DNA of 64,000 bases from CBDIHP01 sp965279195 (GTDB taxonomy: Bacteria; Planctomycetota; Planctomycetia; Isosphaerales; Isosphaeraceae): positions 62,001 through 126,000 of the forward strand of contig CBDIHP010000047.1 of assembly GCA_965279195.1 (NCBI GenBank), in the 5' to 3' direction. Shown here piece after piece: positions 17,896 to 26,804 of the stretch; position 1 is the first letter of the stretch; each line of letters begins with the position of its first letter. The position numbers and the translations under genes were made by a program. The notes beneath the pieces were generated by a model. That model saw only the letters and a program-made list of their open reading frames with translations, did not search any database and was not told the origin of the DNA.

Positions 17896-20800
17896 ATGGA
17901 GTTCCAAAAGGTCGATCGCCCGCGTCGCTCGGCACGTCCCGGGCGGGCCGAGAAGGGCAGGAAGAGGGCCGCGTCGCTCCGGCCCGACCTCGAAGGCCTG
18001 GAGTCCCGCCAGCTCCTGGCCGCCAAGGTCACCGAGTTCCCGATTGCCACCGCCAACACCCAGCCCATCCGCATCACCAGCGGGCCCGACGGGAATCTCT
18101 GGTTCACCCAGAATTCCTTCGCGAACGGCGGCGTCTCCCGGATCACGACCTCGGGCGCGATCACGTCGTTCCCCACAGCCGTGGGCAGCCAGCCGGCCGG
18201 CATCACCACCGGGCCCGACGGCAACCTCTGGTTCACCGAGTCGTCGTTCCCGAACCCGAAGATCGGCCGGATCACCACCGCCGGCGCGATCACCGAGTTC
18301 AACACCCAGGCCCTCCCCGGCGGCGGGACGGCGACGGTCACCAACTCGACCTTCGTCGACATCACCTCCGGCAACGACGGCAAGCTCTACTTCGCCGACA
18401 ACGCCAACAGCCGGATCGGCTCGATCGTGGCCGTCGCCAACGGCGGGCTCCCGGTCGGCGCCATCACGTTCGTGAACACACCGACGGCGGCCAGCGCCCC
18501 CACCGCCATCGCCACCACGAACGACGGCAACATCTGGTTCACCGAGCACGACGCCAACAAGATCGGCCGTCTCAACCCGACCACCGGCACGATCACCGAG
18601 TTCGCCATCCCCACCGCGAACGCCCAGCCCCAGGACATCGCCTCCGCCGGCAACGTCCTGTACTTCACCGAGGCCGGCACCAACAAGATCGCCCGGATCG
18701 ACGCGACCGGCAACATCACCGAGTTCGCCATCCCCACGGCCAACAGCCAGCCGCGCGGGATCACCGTCGCCGCCGACGGCTCGGTCTACTTCACCGAGTT
18801 CAACGCCGGGAAGATCGGACGGTTCGACCCGGCCACCTCGACCTTCGTCGAGTTCGCCCTGCCCACCGGCACCGGCGCGCCGTTTGGGATCACGACCGAC
18901 CAGTCGGGCAACATCTGGTTCACCGAGCTGAACGCCAATCGGATCGGGACCCTCAAGGTGCCCGCCCCGCTCCAGGCGCAGCCGGTCGCCATCCTGGGCA
19001 CGGCCGGCCAGCCGCTCACCAACGTCCCCGTCGCGACGTTCTCCGACCCCAGCGGCAATGACCCGGTCGGCAACTACACCGCGACCATCGACTGGGGCGA
19101 CGGCACGACCTCGGCCGGCACCGTCTCGCTCAACGGCGGCTCGTTCGTCGTCACGGGCACCCACACCTACGCCAACCCGGGCAACTACACCGCCACGACC
19201 TCGATCGCCAACACGGTCGACGGCCGTACGGTGTCGACCAAGAGCCCGGCGACGATCCTCTCCGGCCCGGTCAACCCGACCCCGGGCAGCGTGACGGCCA
19301 CCGCCGGCACCCCGGTCATCGACGCGTCGCTGGCGACCTTCACCGGCACCGACCCGGTCACGGCCTACAGCGTCACGGTCAACTGGGGCGACGGCTCCGC
19401 CCTCGGCGGAGGCCGGGTCATCGGCACGGGGCCCGGCGCCTTCACGATCCTCGGAAGCCACGTCTTCTCGGCCCCCGGCACGTACACCGGCAGCGTGACC
19501 GTCCGCAATGGCTCGGGCTCCGAGACGACCTTCAACATCACCAGCACGGTGACCTCGCTCGCCCCGGGCGCCACCGGCCTGGTCGGCACCGCCGGCACCC
19601 CGATCACCTCGGGCTCGCTCGCGACCCTCACCCCGAACCCGACCAGCCCCGTCCCCGACGGCCGGTTCTACAACGCCACGATCGACTGGGGCGACGGCTC
19701 GCCGTCCACCACCGCGACCGTCAGCGTGGTCGGCGGGGCGATCCTGCTCACCAGCGGCGGCCACACCTACGCGGCCCCGGGCGACTACACCGTCACCTAC
19801 ACCCTGGGCGACGCCGGGGCCCCCAGCCTCGTCACCGCCACCACCACGGCCACGATCGGCGGCCTGGTTGGCACGGGCTCGCCCGTCACGGTGCAGGAAG
19901 GGACCGCGCTCGGCAGCGTCGTCCTCGCGACGGCGACCGCCAGCGCCGGCTCCCCCGACCCCCTCGCGGGCTACTACACCGCGACGATCGACTGGGGCGA
20001 CGGCTCCGCCGCCAGCCCCGGGTTCATCGCGAACGCCGCCGGCGGCGGCCTGACGATCTCCGGCGTCGGACACGTCTACAGGACGCCCGGCGACTACACG
20101 ATCCGGATCCTCGTCGGCACCACCGGGTTCCCCAACCTGACGGTCATCACCACCACGGCGACCGTCACCCCCAACCCCGCCTTCCTCCTGTCCGGCAAGC
20201 TCAACCCGGCCAGCGACACCGGCGTCTCCAACACCGACGGCATCACCAAGGACAACACGCCGAACTTCTTCGGCACGGCGTCCCCCGGTGCCATCGTCCG
20301 CCTGTTCGCCCAGTCCGCCGGCCAGCCCGCCCCGGTGCTCATCGCCCAGACCGTCGCCGACGCCGGCGGCGCCTGGTCCGTCACCACCCCCCTGATCGCC
20401 GACGGCTCCTACGTGGTGACCGCCGACACGATCAACCAGGCGGGGGTCGTCATCAACTCCGCCACGATCCGCTCGGCCACCGCGCCGCTCGTGATCGACA
20501 CGGTCGGGCCCATCATCAACGGATTCTCGATCACCAGCGCCAAGAACGGCCAGTTCCAGGTGATCTACCAGGACGACCGCTCCGGCCTGGACGGCGTCAG
20601 CCTGATCGACGGGTCGAACTACTCGGTCACCCGGACCTATCCCAAGACCAACCCGCACCGCTACTTCCTGGTCTCGAACCTCCTGGCCACCGGCGTCGCC
20701 CCGGGCACCAACCCGGCGACCGTCACCGGCCAGGTCTTCGACGGGATCAGCAAGTTCCAGCTCAAGAATGGCCTGTTCGTCTTCACGATCAAGGACATCC

Positions 20801-21183
20801 AGGACCTGGCGGGCAACCTGCTCGACGGCGATTACTACGGCACCTTCCCGACGGGGAACCAAGTCAACGGCGGGGCCTTCGTGGCGAGGGTGGCGGTCAA
20901 GGGCCTCAAGCCCGGCCCGATCCTCCCCGTCTCGACCACGGCCAACCCCGTGAACGCCCCGGTCCCGCTCGCGAACCTCGTCCCCGCCAGGACCGCGAAG
21001 GCGATCGCCGCGGCGAACAAGGCCGTCGCGAAGCAGGCCGCCCCCAAGCAGGCCGCCAGCCACGCGGCCAAGGCGACCGCCAAGGCCCACGCCAAGCCCC
21101 ACGGCAAGTCCACCGGCTCGAACCTGTTCCAGAAGGTCGCCCGGTACAGCGTCGTCGGCCTGGTCTCCAAGCTGTTCAAGTGA
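17896..21183 (+). CDS. LEPR-XLL secreted protein with Vgb-like beta-propeller and PKD-like domains
   Basis: A 1095-residue protein. A basic N-terminus holds the planctomycete export motif LEGLESRQLLA near residue 34. Residues 45-355 form a virginiamycin-B-lyase-like propeller with repeated GPDGNLWFTE / NKIGR blades. At least four PKD-like domains follow, each with ATIDWGDGT-type strands and HTYA-PGNYT. An Ig-like segment comes next (TKDNTPNFFGTASPGAIVRL). The C-terminus is Ala/Lys/His-rich. This looks like a large adhesive surface or matrix protein; lytic activity of the propeller is unlikely to be its main role. The ATG has GAGGAGAG upstream. Confidence 0.9.
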   Translation: MEFQKVDRPRRSARPGRAEKGRKRAASLRPDLEGLESRQLLAAKVTEFPIATANTQPIRITSGPDGNLWFTQNSFANGGVSRITTSGAITSFPTAVGSQPAGITTGPDGNLWFTESSFPNPKIGRITTAGAITEFNTQALPGGGTATVTNSTFVDITSGNDGKLYFADNANSRIGSIVAVANGGLPVGAITFVNTPTAASAPTAIATTNDGNIWFTEHDANKIGRLNPTTGTITEFAIPTANAQPQDIASAGNVLYFTEAGTNKIARIDATGNITEFAIPTANSQPRGITVAADGSVYFTEFNAGKIGRFDPATSTFVEFALPTGTGAPFGITTDQSGNIWFTELNANRIGTLKVPAPLQAQPVAILGTAGQPLTNVPVATFSDPSGNDPVGNYTATIDWGDGTTSAGTVSLNGGSFVVTGTHTYANPGNYTATTSIANTVDGRTVSTKSPATILSGPVNPTPGSVTATAGTPVIDASLATFTGTDPVTAYSVTVNWGDGSALGGGRVIGTGPGAFTILGSHVFSAPGTYTGSVTVRNGSGSETTFNITSTVTSLAPGATGLVGTAGTPITSGSLATLTPNPTSPVPDGRFYNATIDWGDGSPSTTATVSVVGGAILLTSGGHTYAAPGDYTVTYTLGDAGAPSLVTATTTATIGGLVGTGSPVTVQEGTALGSVVLATATASAGSPDPLAGYYTATIDWGDGSAASPGFIANAAGGGLTISGVGHVYRTPGDYTIRILVGTTGFPNLTVITTTATVTPNPAFLLSGKLNPASDTGVSNTDGITKDNTPNFFGTASPGAIVRLFAQSAGQPAPVLIAQTVADAGGAWSVTTPLIADGSYVVTADTINQAGVVINSATIRSATAPLVIDTVGPIINGFSITSAKNGQFQVIYQDDRSGLDGVSLIDGSNYSVTRTYPKTNPHRYFLVSNLLATGVAPGTNPATVTGQVFDGISKFQLKNGLFVFTIKDIQDLAGNLLDGDYYGTFPTGNQVNGGAFVARVAVKGLKPGPILPVSTTANPVNAPVPLANLVPARTAKAIAAANKAVAKQAAPKQAASHAAKATAKAHAKPHGKSTGSNLFQKVARYSVVGLVSKLFK

Positions 21184-21185
21184 GA

Positions 21186-21263
21186 TCCCCTCACCCCCCG
21201 CGGTGAGCCCCTCACACGGCCGTCCGTCCCGCCCGGCTCTCCCGGGCCGGCCGGGCGGCCGTT
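21186..21263 (+). terminator. Candidate terminator region
   Basis: CTCACC/GGTGAG at about 21190-21207 and a GC-rich stem formed by GCCCGG / CCGGGC around 21231-21256 follow the stop at 21183. There is no clear T-run. Confidence 0.4.
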
Positions 21264-21327
21264 ATGCTTTCCCGGTCGGGGCCGGTGGCCCGGAATCATC
21301 CAGGAAGCGGAGTCGCTGGAGTCGACC

Positions 21328-22467
21328 ATGAAAGCCCTCATCATCGGCGGCGGCATCGGCGGGCTGGCGACGGCCGTCGCGCTGGGGAGGGTCGGCGTCG
21401 AGGCCGAGGTCTTCGAACGGGCCCCCGAGATCGGCGAGGTCGGCGCGGGGCTCTCGCTCTGGTCGAACGCCATCAAGATGCTCCGGGCCATCGGGCTCGA
21501 CGAGGAGGTCGTCTCGCTCGGATCGACGATCGAACGATCGAGCACGCTCCGGGATGACGGGAGGTTGATCGACGCGACGCCCATCGGCGACCTCTCGCGC
21601 AGGTCGGGGGCCCCGTCGGTTTGCGTCCACCGGGCCGAACTCCAGGGCGTGCTCATGCGTGCGGTCTCCGATGGGCGGCTCTGGGCGGGCAGGGAATGCG
21701 TCGGGTTCGACCAGGACGGATCCGGCGTGACCGCCCGGTTTGCAGACGGCAGCGTGGCCACCGGGGACGTCCTCGCGGGGGCCGACGGCCTGCGGTCGGC
21801 GGTGCGGAAGGCGGTCCACGGGCCGGTCGCGCCGAGGCCGGCGGGGTACTCGGCCTGGCGGGGCATCGCGCCGATCGACCACCCCGACATCCCGGCCGGC
21901 TCCACGTTCCTGATCCTGGGGCCGGGCTGCCAGGTTGGGCTGTTCCCCTGCGGGCCGGGCCGGGTTTACTGGTTCGCCACCCGCGATGAGGCCCCTCCGG
22001 CGTCGGACCGGCCCGGCCCGCACAAGGGCGAGATCCTCGACCACCTCGGACGCTGGTGGCGTCCGATCCGCGAGGTGATCGAGGCCACGCCCGAGGCCGC
22101 CGTCCTGAAGAACCCGATCTTCGACCGCCCGCCCGTCCGCAACTGGGGCCGAGGCCGCGTGACCTTCGTCGGCGACGCCATCCACCCGACCACCCCCAAC
22201 CTCGGCCAGGGGGCCTGCCAGGCCCTCGAAGACGCCGTCGCCCTGGCCGATTCGCTCCGACCGGGCGGGGATCCTGTCGCGAATCTCCGCCGATATGAAC
22301 ATTCTCGGACGATCCGGACCGCGATGGTCGTCAACCAGTCGCGCGCCCTCGGCCGGATCCTCCAATGGCAGAACCCGTTGCTCGTCTCCCTGCGGACCCT
22401 GCTCCTCCGCACGCCCCTCTCTCGCCGGCAGGCCGGGGCCCTGTTCGAGACCCTGCTCAACCCGTAG
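21328..22467 (+). CDS. FAD-dependent monooxygenase (PHBH-fold)
   Basis: A 379-residue class A flavoprotein hydroxylase. The N-terminal Rossmann motif is LIIGGGIGGLATAVAL, a DG-type motif is AGADGLRSAVRK, and the FAD ribityl-binding motif is GDAIHPTTPNLGQGACQALE. It would use NAD(P)H and oxygen to hydroxylate an aromatic or isoprenoid substrate. The size and motifs resemble zeaxanthin-epoxidase and salicylate-hydroxylase-like enzymes, but no pathway genes are nearby to choose between them. A strong inverted repeat overlaps its stop codon. Confidence 0.9.
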   Translation: MKALIIGGGIGGLATAVALGRVGVEAEVFERAPEIGEVGAGLSLWSNAIKMLRAIGLDEEVVSLGSTIERSSTLRDDGRLIDATPIGDLSRRSGAPSVCVHRAELQGVLMRAVSDGRLWAGRECVGFDQDGSGVTARFADGSVATGDVLAGADGLRSAVRKAVHGPVAPRPAGYSAWRGIAPIDHPDIPAGSTFLILGPGCQVGLFPCGPGRVYWFATRDEAPPASDRPGPHKGEILDHLGRWWRPIREVIEATPEAAVLKNPIFDRPPVRNWGRGRVTFVGDAIHPTTPNLGQGACQALEDAVALADSLRPGGDPVANLRRYEHSRTIRTAMVVNQSRALGRILQWQNPLLVSLRTLLLRTPLSRRQAGALFETLLNP

Positions 22468-22530
22468 CGTCCGCTCGCTGCGGACCGTCTTCGATTCGCT
22501 TGCCCCCGGTCCGCGGCGAGCGCCCCTACG
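22463..22530 (+). terminator. Inverted-repeat terminator overlapping a stop codon
   Basis: CGTAGCGTCCGCTCGCTGCG... (22463-22486) is nearly the reverse complement of 22508-22530, with a 21-base loop. The TAG stop of the monooxygenase lies inside the left arm. It probably ends that transcript. Confidence 0.55.
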
Positions 22531-22871
22531 AGGCCCGAGATTCTATCGAACCGTCCCTCTCAACCCACGCCAGAGACCTCCCCCAGCCCTTCCCCGCGTC
22601 TCCCGCCGAACGGCCACAAGGGGCGGTTTCGCTTGACCTTCCGCCGCCGGGGTTCAAGCTGGACGGGGGGACGCTGCGCGGGGCGTGCCGCGAGGCGAAG
22701 GCACCCGGGATTCCCGGAGCATTTCGGCCGCGAGGTCGCTACAATCGCCCCAGCCCTCCCGAAATATCCTATGATCGTGACGAGAGACCCCCGCCCGCTC
22801 GGCTGAGAAGCCGGCCGGGCGTCGTCGGCGAATCCGAGTCCGCAACAAGATCGACCCCCAAGGAGCCCGGA
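22531..22871. other. Leader interval before transaldolase
   Basis: The transaldolase frame is open leftwards through this interval, but the sequence is Pro/Arg-rich and not family-like. It probably holds the transaldolase promoter. The ribosome-binding site AGGAG is at 22861-22865. Confidence 0.4.
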
Positions 22872-23837
22872 ATGTCCCTGCTCGACTCGCTCAAGAAGTA
22901 CACGACCGTCGTGGCCGACACCGGCGACATCGAGGCGATCGCCAAGGCCCGCCCGCAGGACGCCACCACCAACCCGTCGCTCCTGTTCGCCGCCGCCAAG
23001 CAGCCGCAGTACTCGCACCTGGTCGAGAAGGCCCTGGCCGCCGCGTCGGAGCAGGGGGGCTCGGCCCAGGAGCAGACCGAGAACTTCATGGACGAGCTGG
23101 CCGTCGCCTTCGGCCTGGAGATCCTCAAGATCGTCCCCGGGCGGGTCAGCACCGAGGTCGACGCCTCGCTCAGCTTCGACACCGAGGCGACGCTGGCCAA
23201 GGCCCGCAAGCTCATCGGCATGTATCAGGCCCACGGCATCGGCAAGGATCGGGTGCTGATCAAGATCGCCAGCACCTGGGAGGGCATCCGCGCCGCCGAG
23301 GTCCTGGAGAAGGAAGGCACCCACTGCAACCTGACCCTCCTCTTCAGCTTCGCCCAGGCCGTCGCCTGCGCCGAGGCCAAGGTCACCCTGATCTCGCCGT
23401 TCGTCGGCCGGATCTACGACTGGTACAAGAAGGAGAAGGGCGCCGAGATCCCGCCGACCGAGGACCCGGGCGTCGCATCGGTCACCAAGATCTATAATTA
23501 CTACAAGAAGTACGACTACAAGACCCAGGTGATGGGCGCCAGCTTCCGCCGGGTCGAGCAGATCACCTCGCTGGCCGGCTCCGACCTGCTCACCATCAGC
23601 CCCGACCTCATCGAGAAGCTCGCCGCCGACGACGGCGAAATCACCCCGGCCCTCACCGTCGAGCACGCCAAGTCGCTCGACACCCCGAAGATCCACCTCG
23701 ACGAGAAGACCTACCGGTTCCTCCACAACGAGGACCAGATGGCCGTCGAGAAGCTCAGCGAGGGCATCCGCAAGTTCAACGCCGACGCCCGCAAGCTCGA
23801 GGCCTTCTCCAAGACCCTCGTCCACGCCAACGCCTGA
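22872..23837 (+). CDS. tal: Transaldolase
   Basis: A 321-residue class I transaldolase of the TalB type. The active-site lysine is K131 in RVLIKIASTWEGI, with the conserved ATTNPSLLFAA, TEVDASLSFDT, CNLTLLFSFAQA and LISPFVGRIYDWY segments. It transfers a dihydroxyacetone unit between sedoheptulose-7-phosphate and glyceraldehyde-3-phosphate in the non-oxidative pentose phosphate pathway. The start is fixed by MSLLDSLKKYT and AGGAG six bases upstream. It appears monocistronic, ending at a perfect hairpin shared with the convergent gene. Confidence 0.97.
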   Translation: MSLLDSLKKYTTVVADTGDIEAIAKARPQDATTNPSLLFAAAKQPQYSHLVEKALAAASEQGGSAQEQTENFMDELAVAFGLEILKIVPGRVSTEVDASLSFDTEATLAKARKLIGMYQAHGIGKDRVLIKIASTWEGIRAAEVLEKEGTHCNLTLLFSFAQAVACAEAKVTLISPFVGRIYDWYKKEKGAEIPPTEDPGVASVTKIYNYYKKYDYKTQVMGASFRRVEQITSLAGSDLLTISPDLIEKLAADDGEITPALTVEHAKSLDTPKIHLDEKTYRFLHNEDQMAVEKLSEGIRKFNADARKLEAFSKTLVHANA

Positions 23838-23856
23838 CACGAAGCGTGCGAATCCG

Positions 23857-23893
23857 CTGACGGGTGATGACCGAACAGATCATCACCCGTCAG
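23857..23893. terminator. Bidirectional terminator, perfect 14-bp stem
   Basis: CTGACGGGTGATGA (23857-23870) and TCATCACCCGTCAG (23880-23893) are exact reverse complements with a 9-base loop. The right arm contains the stop codon of the leftward nuclease gene, so the hairpin lies between convergent genes and can end both. Confidence 0.8.
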
Positions 23894-24761
23894 CTCGCTC
23901 CCCGACCACGTCCGCCCAGCTCGCCGCGTCCAGCACCCGCTCGGCGATCTGCTCCAGCGTCTCGCGATTGGAAATCCCCTCCAGCCGGGCCACCACCTCC
24001 GCCGCCGGCTCGCCCAGCCCCTTCTTCCTGCCCATCCGCAAGACCAGGCGTCGGGCCTCCGAGAGCTGGCCCCGCTTCTCGCCGATCTCCACGCCCTCTT
24101 CCACGATCGCCTGGTAAGTCGTTGATTCCTTCATGTTCCTCACCCTCCGAAAGAGTCGATCCGCGAAATCGCGACGGAACTTGAGGCCCGTGAGGATGAC
24201 GGTGGATGTCCACAGGACCCCCGCCAGCTCCGGCTCGGCCTCGGCCCGGATGCGTTCCTCCATGCGCCGGACGACCTCGGGCATGTCGGCCTCGGCCACG
24301 TCCGTCAGCGGGGCCAGGGGCAGCAGGGCGAGATCCCCCCGGAGGATCGCCTCCAGCGGCAGCTCCCAGACCCGCAGGACGGCGTAGGTGAACAGCAGGA
24401 ACCCCGGCTCTCCGAGCTGCCCGCGCCGGTAGGTCCCCGACAGCTCGGGCCCGTCGGCCTCCGGCCTCAGCAGCACCGCCAGGCTCCGGACGTCCAGCCC
24501 CTGGTCGTACACCAGGAGGATATTATACCGGGCCAGCCGCTCCGGCAGAGTCGAATCCCGGCCCGATTGCGTCTCCACGTGCGCCAGCCAGCTCGCGGGA
24601 TCCCCCACCTCGAACACCAGATCCGCCTCGGCCGAGACCGTCGACAGGTCCACATTCCTCGGCCGCACCGGCCCGTCGACGGCCCACCCCGCCAGTTCCA
24701 GCCACGCCCGGGGGTTCCGCCCCAGCAGCTCCTTCGTCGTCACATCGAACGGCCTGCCCAC
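23883..24761 (-). CDS. Rpn/YhgA-like PD-(D/E)XK nuclease family protein
   Basis: A 292-residue protein read from GTG 24761 (VGRPFDVTTKELLGRNPRAW). Residues 45-70 hold ADLVFEV followed by LAHVETQSGRD. This fits the PD-(D/E)XK nuclease core of Rpn-family and transposase-31-like proteins, with D47 and E63-x-Q65 as candidate metal ligands. The C-terminal region (SEARRLVLRMGRKKGLGEP) has the DUF4351-like helical tail often found in the family. Rpn proteins nick DNA and promote RecA-independent recombination; activity here is inferred. The frame is open to 24926 but the extension is not family-like. Confidence 0.75.
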   Translation of the reverse strand: MGRPFDVTTKELLGRNPRAWLELAGWAVDGPVRPRNVDLSTVSAEADLVFEVGDPASWLAHVETQSGRDSTLPERLARYNILLVYDQGLDVRSLAVLLRPEADGPELSGTYRRGQLGEPGFLLFTYAVLRVWELPLEAILRGDLALLPLAPLTDVAEADMPEVVRRMEERIRAEAEPELAGVLWTSTVILTGLKFRRDFADRLFRRVRNMKESTTYQAIVEEGVEIGEKRGQLSEARRLVLRMGRKKGLGEPAAEVVARLEGISNRETLEQIAERVLDAASWADVVGERADG

Positions 24762-24937
24762 GCGAACCCCTCCGCACGCCCCGCCCCGGATCCCCCCCTT
24801 CAACCAGTAGGTCACCCCCGCCCTCGCGTCAAATCGACGTCGTTTTGACGGAACAAACCCATTTCGCCGGCCGTTCCCGGAATCGACGGAACGAAGCCAA
24901 TTGCGCCGCAAACCGAGACCCAGCAAGGGCTACCCCC

Positions 24938-24975
24938 CTTTGGGAGTGCGGGGACGGAACTCCCGCACTCCAAAG
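24938..24975. repeat. Dispersed repeat family 2, hairpin form
   Basis: Arms CTTTGGGAGTGCGGGGA and TCCCGCACTCCAAAG pair with one extra G, around the loop CGGAAC. The GGAGTGCGG end is the family signature. Confidence 0.65.
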
Positions 24976-25249
24976 TGATCCCGATCCACAGCCGCACGTT
25001 CCAGAACATTTTTCACCCGAACACATCTCAGCGAATTCCATCCATCCCGCACTCCCAGACGCCCCGCAACCCCGCAATATTCGACCCCATCCCAACGAAA
25101 TCCCGCGCGGTGACCACCCACGAATTCTCCAATCCCTGCCCACGCCGAGACATCCCTCCCGAGCGCCTTCGAAAAAGTGAACCGCCCGTCCCCCAACAGA
25201 GTGGACGACGAAATCCCTCATGTCCTTCGAACCGCGGCCGACCGGCCGC

Positions 25250-25370
25250 CGTGTTCCCCGGCGGGGGCTTGCCCCCGAGGGGCCACGTCCGGCCGTGGGC
25301 GAGCGCTCCGAACCGGCGTGCGGAGCGAGCTCGGCAGCAAACAAGCGGAGGCAAGCTTCCGCACGCCACA
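25250..25370. repeat. Dispersed repeat family 2 copy
   Basis: This copy has GGGGGCTTGCCCCCGAGGGG near its left end and GCGGAGGCAAGCTTCCGCAC at its right end, about 120 bases in all. It lies just after the stop of the leftward TPR gene. Confidence 0.6.
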
Positions 25371-25373
25371 CCC

Positions 25374-26804
25374 TCAAGACGCCCCGGCCTCCGTCTCCCG
25401 CGTCCGCCACGCGATCTCCCTCTCAATCCAGCGGCGGTCCTTCACCGTCTCCGGCACCGCCCATCCCTTCTCCTCGATTCGCTCCACCAGCCCCCGTGCC
25501 CGCTCCAGCCAGGCCAGGGCTTCGGTCAGATCGGCAAACTCAGCCATGCGCATGCAGGAAACCATCAGATCCCGCAGCGACTCCGGCCGCTCGCCGTACT
25601 CACTCAGCAGGCGCTCGCGGATCTCCAGGCTGCGACGGTACGACGACAGCGCAGGCTCAAGGCGGCCCAGCTCAACCTCCACGTCGCCCACCCTGTTCAG
25701 CGAGACCGACACGTCACGCAGCGACTCCGGGCGATCGCCGTACTCACTCAGCAGGCGTTCGAAGATCTCCAGGCCGCGACGGTACGACGACAGCGCGGGC
25801 TCAAGGCGGCCCAGCGCACGCTCCACGTCGCCCACCTTGTTCAGCGAGACCGACACGTCACGCAGCGACTCCGGCCGCTCGCCGTACTCACTCAGCAGAC
25901 GCTCGCGGATCTCCAGGCCGCGACGGTACGACGACAGCGCGGGCTCAAGGCGGCCCAGCTCAACCTCCACGTCGCCCACCCTGTCCAGCGAGAGCGACAG
26001 GTCACGCAGCGACTCCGGCCGCTCGCCGTACTCACTCAGCAGGCGCTCGGCGATCTCCAGGCCGCGGCGGTACGACGACAGCGCAGGCTCAAGGCGGCCC
26101 AGCTCAACCTCCACGTCGCCCACCCTGTCCAGCGAGACCGACACGTCACGCAGCGACTCCGGCCGCTCGCCGTACTCACTCAGCAGGCGCTCGGCGATCT
26201 CCAGGCCGCGGCGGTACGACGACAGCGCAGGCTCAAGGCGGCCCAGTTCAACCTCTACGTCGCCCACCATGTTCAGCGAGATCGACACGTCACGCAGCGC
26301 GTCGGCGGAATCGGGATGGGCGGCGGCGACCTGATCGCAGACCCGGACCGCATCCTCCGCGGCGGAACGGGCCTCATCGAGGCGACCGCTCATCCGCAAT
26401 GTCCAGCTTAGCTCACGCAGCGCGAACCCCTCGATTTCTGAATTCTTGATCTCCCGCGCGATCTTCAGTGCGGTTTCATGACAGGCGATCGCATCATCGA
26501 GTCTGAGCAGACTCCGGTAGGTTTGTCCAAGGCGATTCCTGACACGGGCCTCGGCGGGCCGATCGCCGATGGCCTGGGCCTGGTTCAATGCGTCGAGGAA
26601 GAAAGGTTCGGCCTCGGCATCCTGTCCCAGGTTCTGGAGAGTCAGGGCGATCTCGAACCGCAACGCCGCCCGATGCCTCCGCTCGGATGCGTCGGCCGCC
26701 CCGGAGGCTTCCGCCTCGGCCAGCAGGTCGCGGAGCATCTGGAGCCGTCCGCGCAAGGCCGAAGTATCGAGATAACGCACCTCGCGGGCCGGTTGGTCGA
26801 TCAA
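25374..26804 (-). CDS. TPR-repeat protein, probably the C-terminal part of a frameshifted gene
   Basis: The 476-residue frame starts at a TTG whose TTGA overlaps the stop of the upstream frame. After a helical N-terminus come five nearly identical 48-residue units (about residues 171-410), each of the form RDVSVSLDRVGDVEVELGRL then EPALSSYRRGLEIAERLLSE. These are tetratricopeptide-type helical pairs for protein binding. Upstream of the TTG this frame reads LWHWRTGSFEFQG, which continues the upstream protein's sequence. I therefore think both frames were one protein of about 660 residues. It may still be translated separately through stop-start coupling. Confidence 0.75.
   Translation of the reverse strand: MIDQPAREVRYLDTSALRGRLQMLRDLLAEAEASGAADASERRHRAALRFEIALTLQNLGQDAEAEPFFLDALNQAQAIGDRPAEARVRNRLGQTYRSLLRLDDAIACHETALKIAREIKNSEIEGFALRELSWTLRMSGRLDEARSAAEDAVRVCDQVAAAHPDSADALRDVSISLNMVGDVEVELGRLEPALSSYRRGLEIAERLLSEYGERPESLRDVSVSLDRVGDVEVELGRLEPALSSYRRGLEIAERLLSEYGERPESLRDLSLSLDRVGDVEVELGRLEPALSSYRRGLEIRERLLSEYGERPESLRDVSVSLNKVGDVERALGRLEPALSSYRRGLEIFERLLSEYGDRPESLRDVSVSLNRVGDVEVELGRLEPALSSYRRSLEIRERLLSEYGERPESLRDLMVSCMRMAEFADLTEALAWLERARGLVERIEEKGWAVPETVKDRRWIEREIAWRTRETEAGAS
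25575..26294 (-). repeat. Five tandem 144-bp repeats within the TPR gene
   Basis: The word CAGCGC(A/G)GGCTCAAGGCG recurs at 25647, 25791, 25935, 26079 and 26223, exactly 144 bases apart. Units differ at only a few positions, which implies recent unequal crossing-over or gene conversion. Confidence 0.92.

Larger units (their letters stand above)
24762..25373. other. Non-coding interval with two family 2 repeats
   Basis: About 610 bases separate the nuclease and TPR genes. The words GGAACAAACCCATT and GGAACGAAGCCAATT near 24850 and 24890 are near-duplicates. A stem CTTTGGGAGTGCGGGG / TCCCGCACTCCAAAG lies at 24938-24975. Positions 25250-25370 hold a longer family 2 copy (GGGGGCTTGCCCCCGAGGGG ... 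AAGCGGAGGCAAGCTTCCGC). The stretch 24976-25200 is AT-richer, with no recognisable gene. Confidence 0.5.

Noticed and set aside
17338..21102. Very long open antisense frame (over 1250 codons) across the secreted propeller protein
   Set aside because: It is a high-GC codon shadow: Gly/Arg/Asp/Val-rich, no domain, and fully antisense to a gene with clear repeats and export motif.
24938..24975. Possible CRISPR-like repeat from GGAGTGCGG words
   Set aside because: Copies are kilobases apart, not regularly spaced, and there are no spacers or cas genes.
24829..25410. Leftward frame of 193 codons between nuclease and TPR genes
   Set aside because: Much of it is the translation of family 2 repeats (for example AEACLRLFAAELAPHAGS), with no start signal.
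25177..26449. Ser/Arg-rich repetitive frames opposite the TPR gene
   Set aside because: They mirror the 144-bp DNA repeats of the TPR gene and show no independent family similarity.
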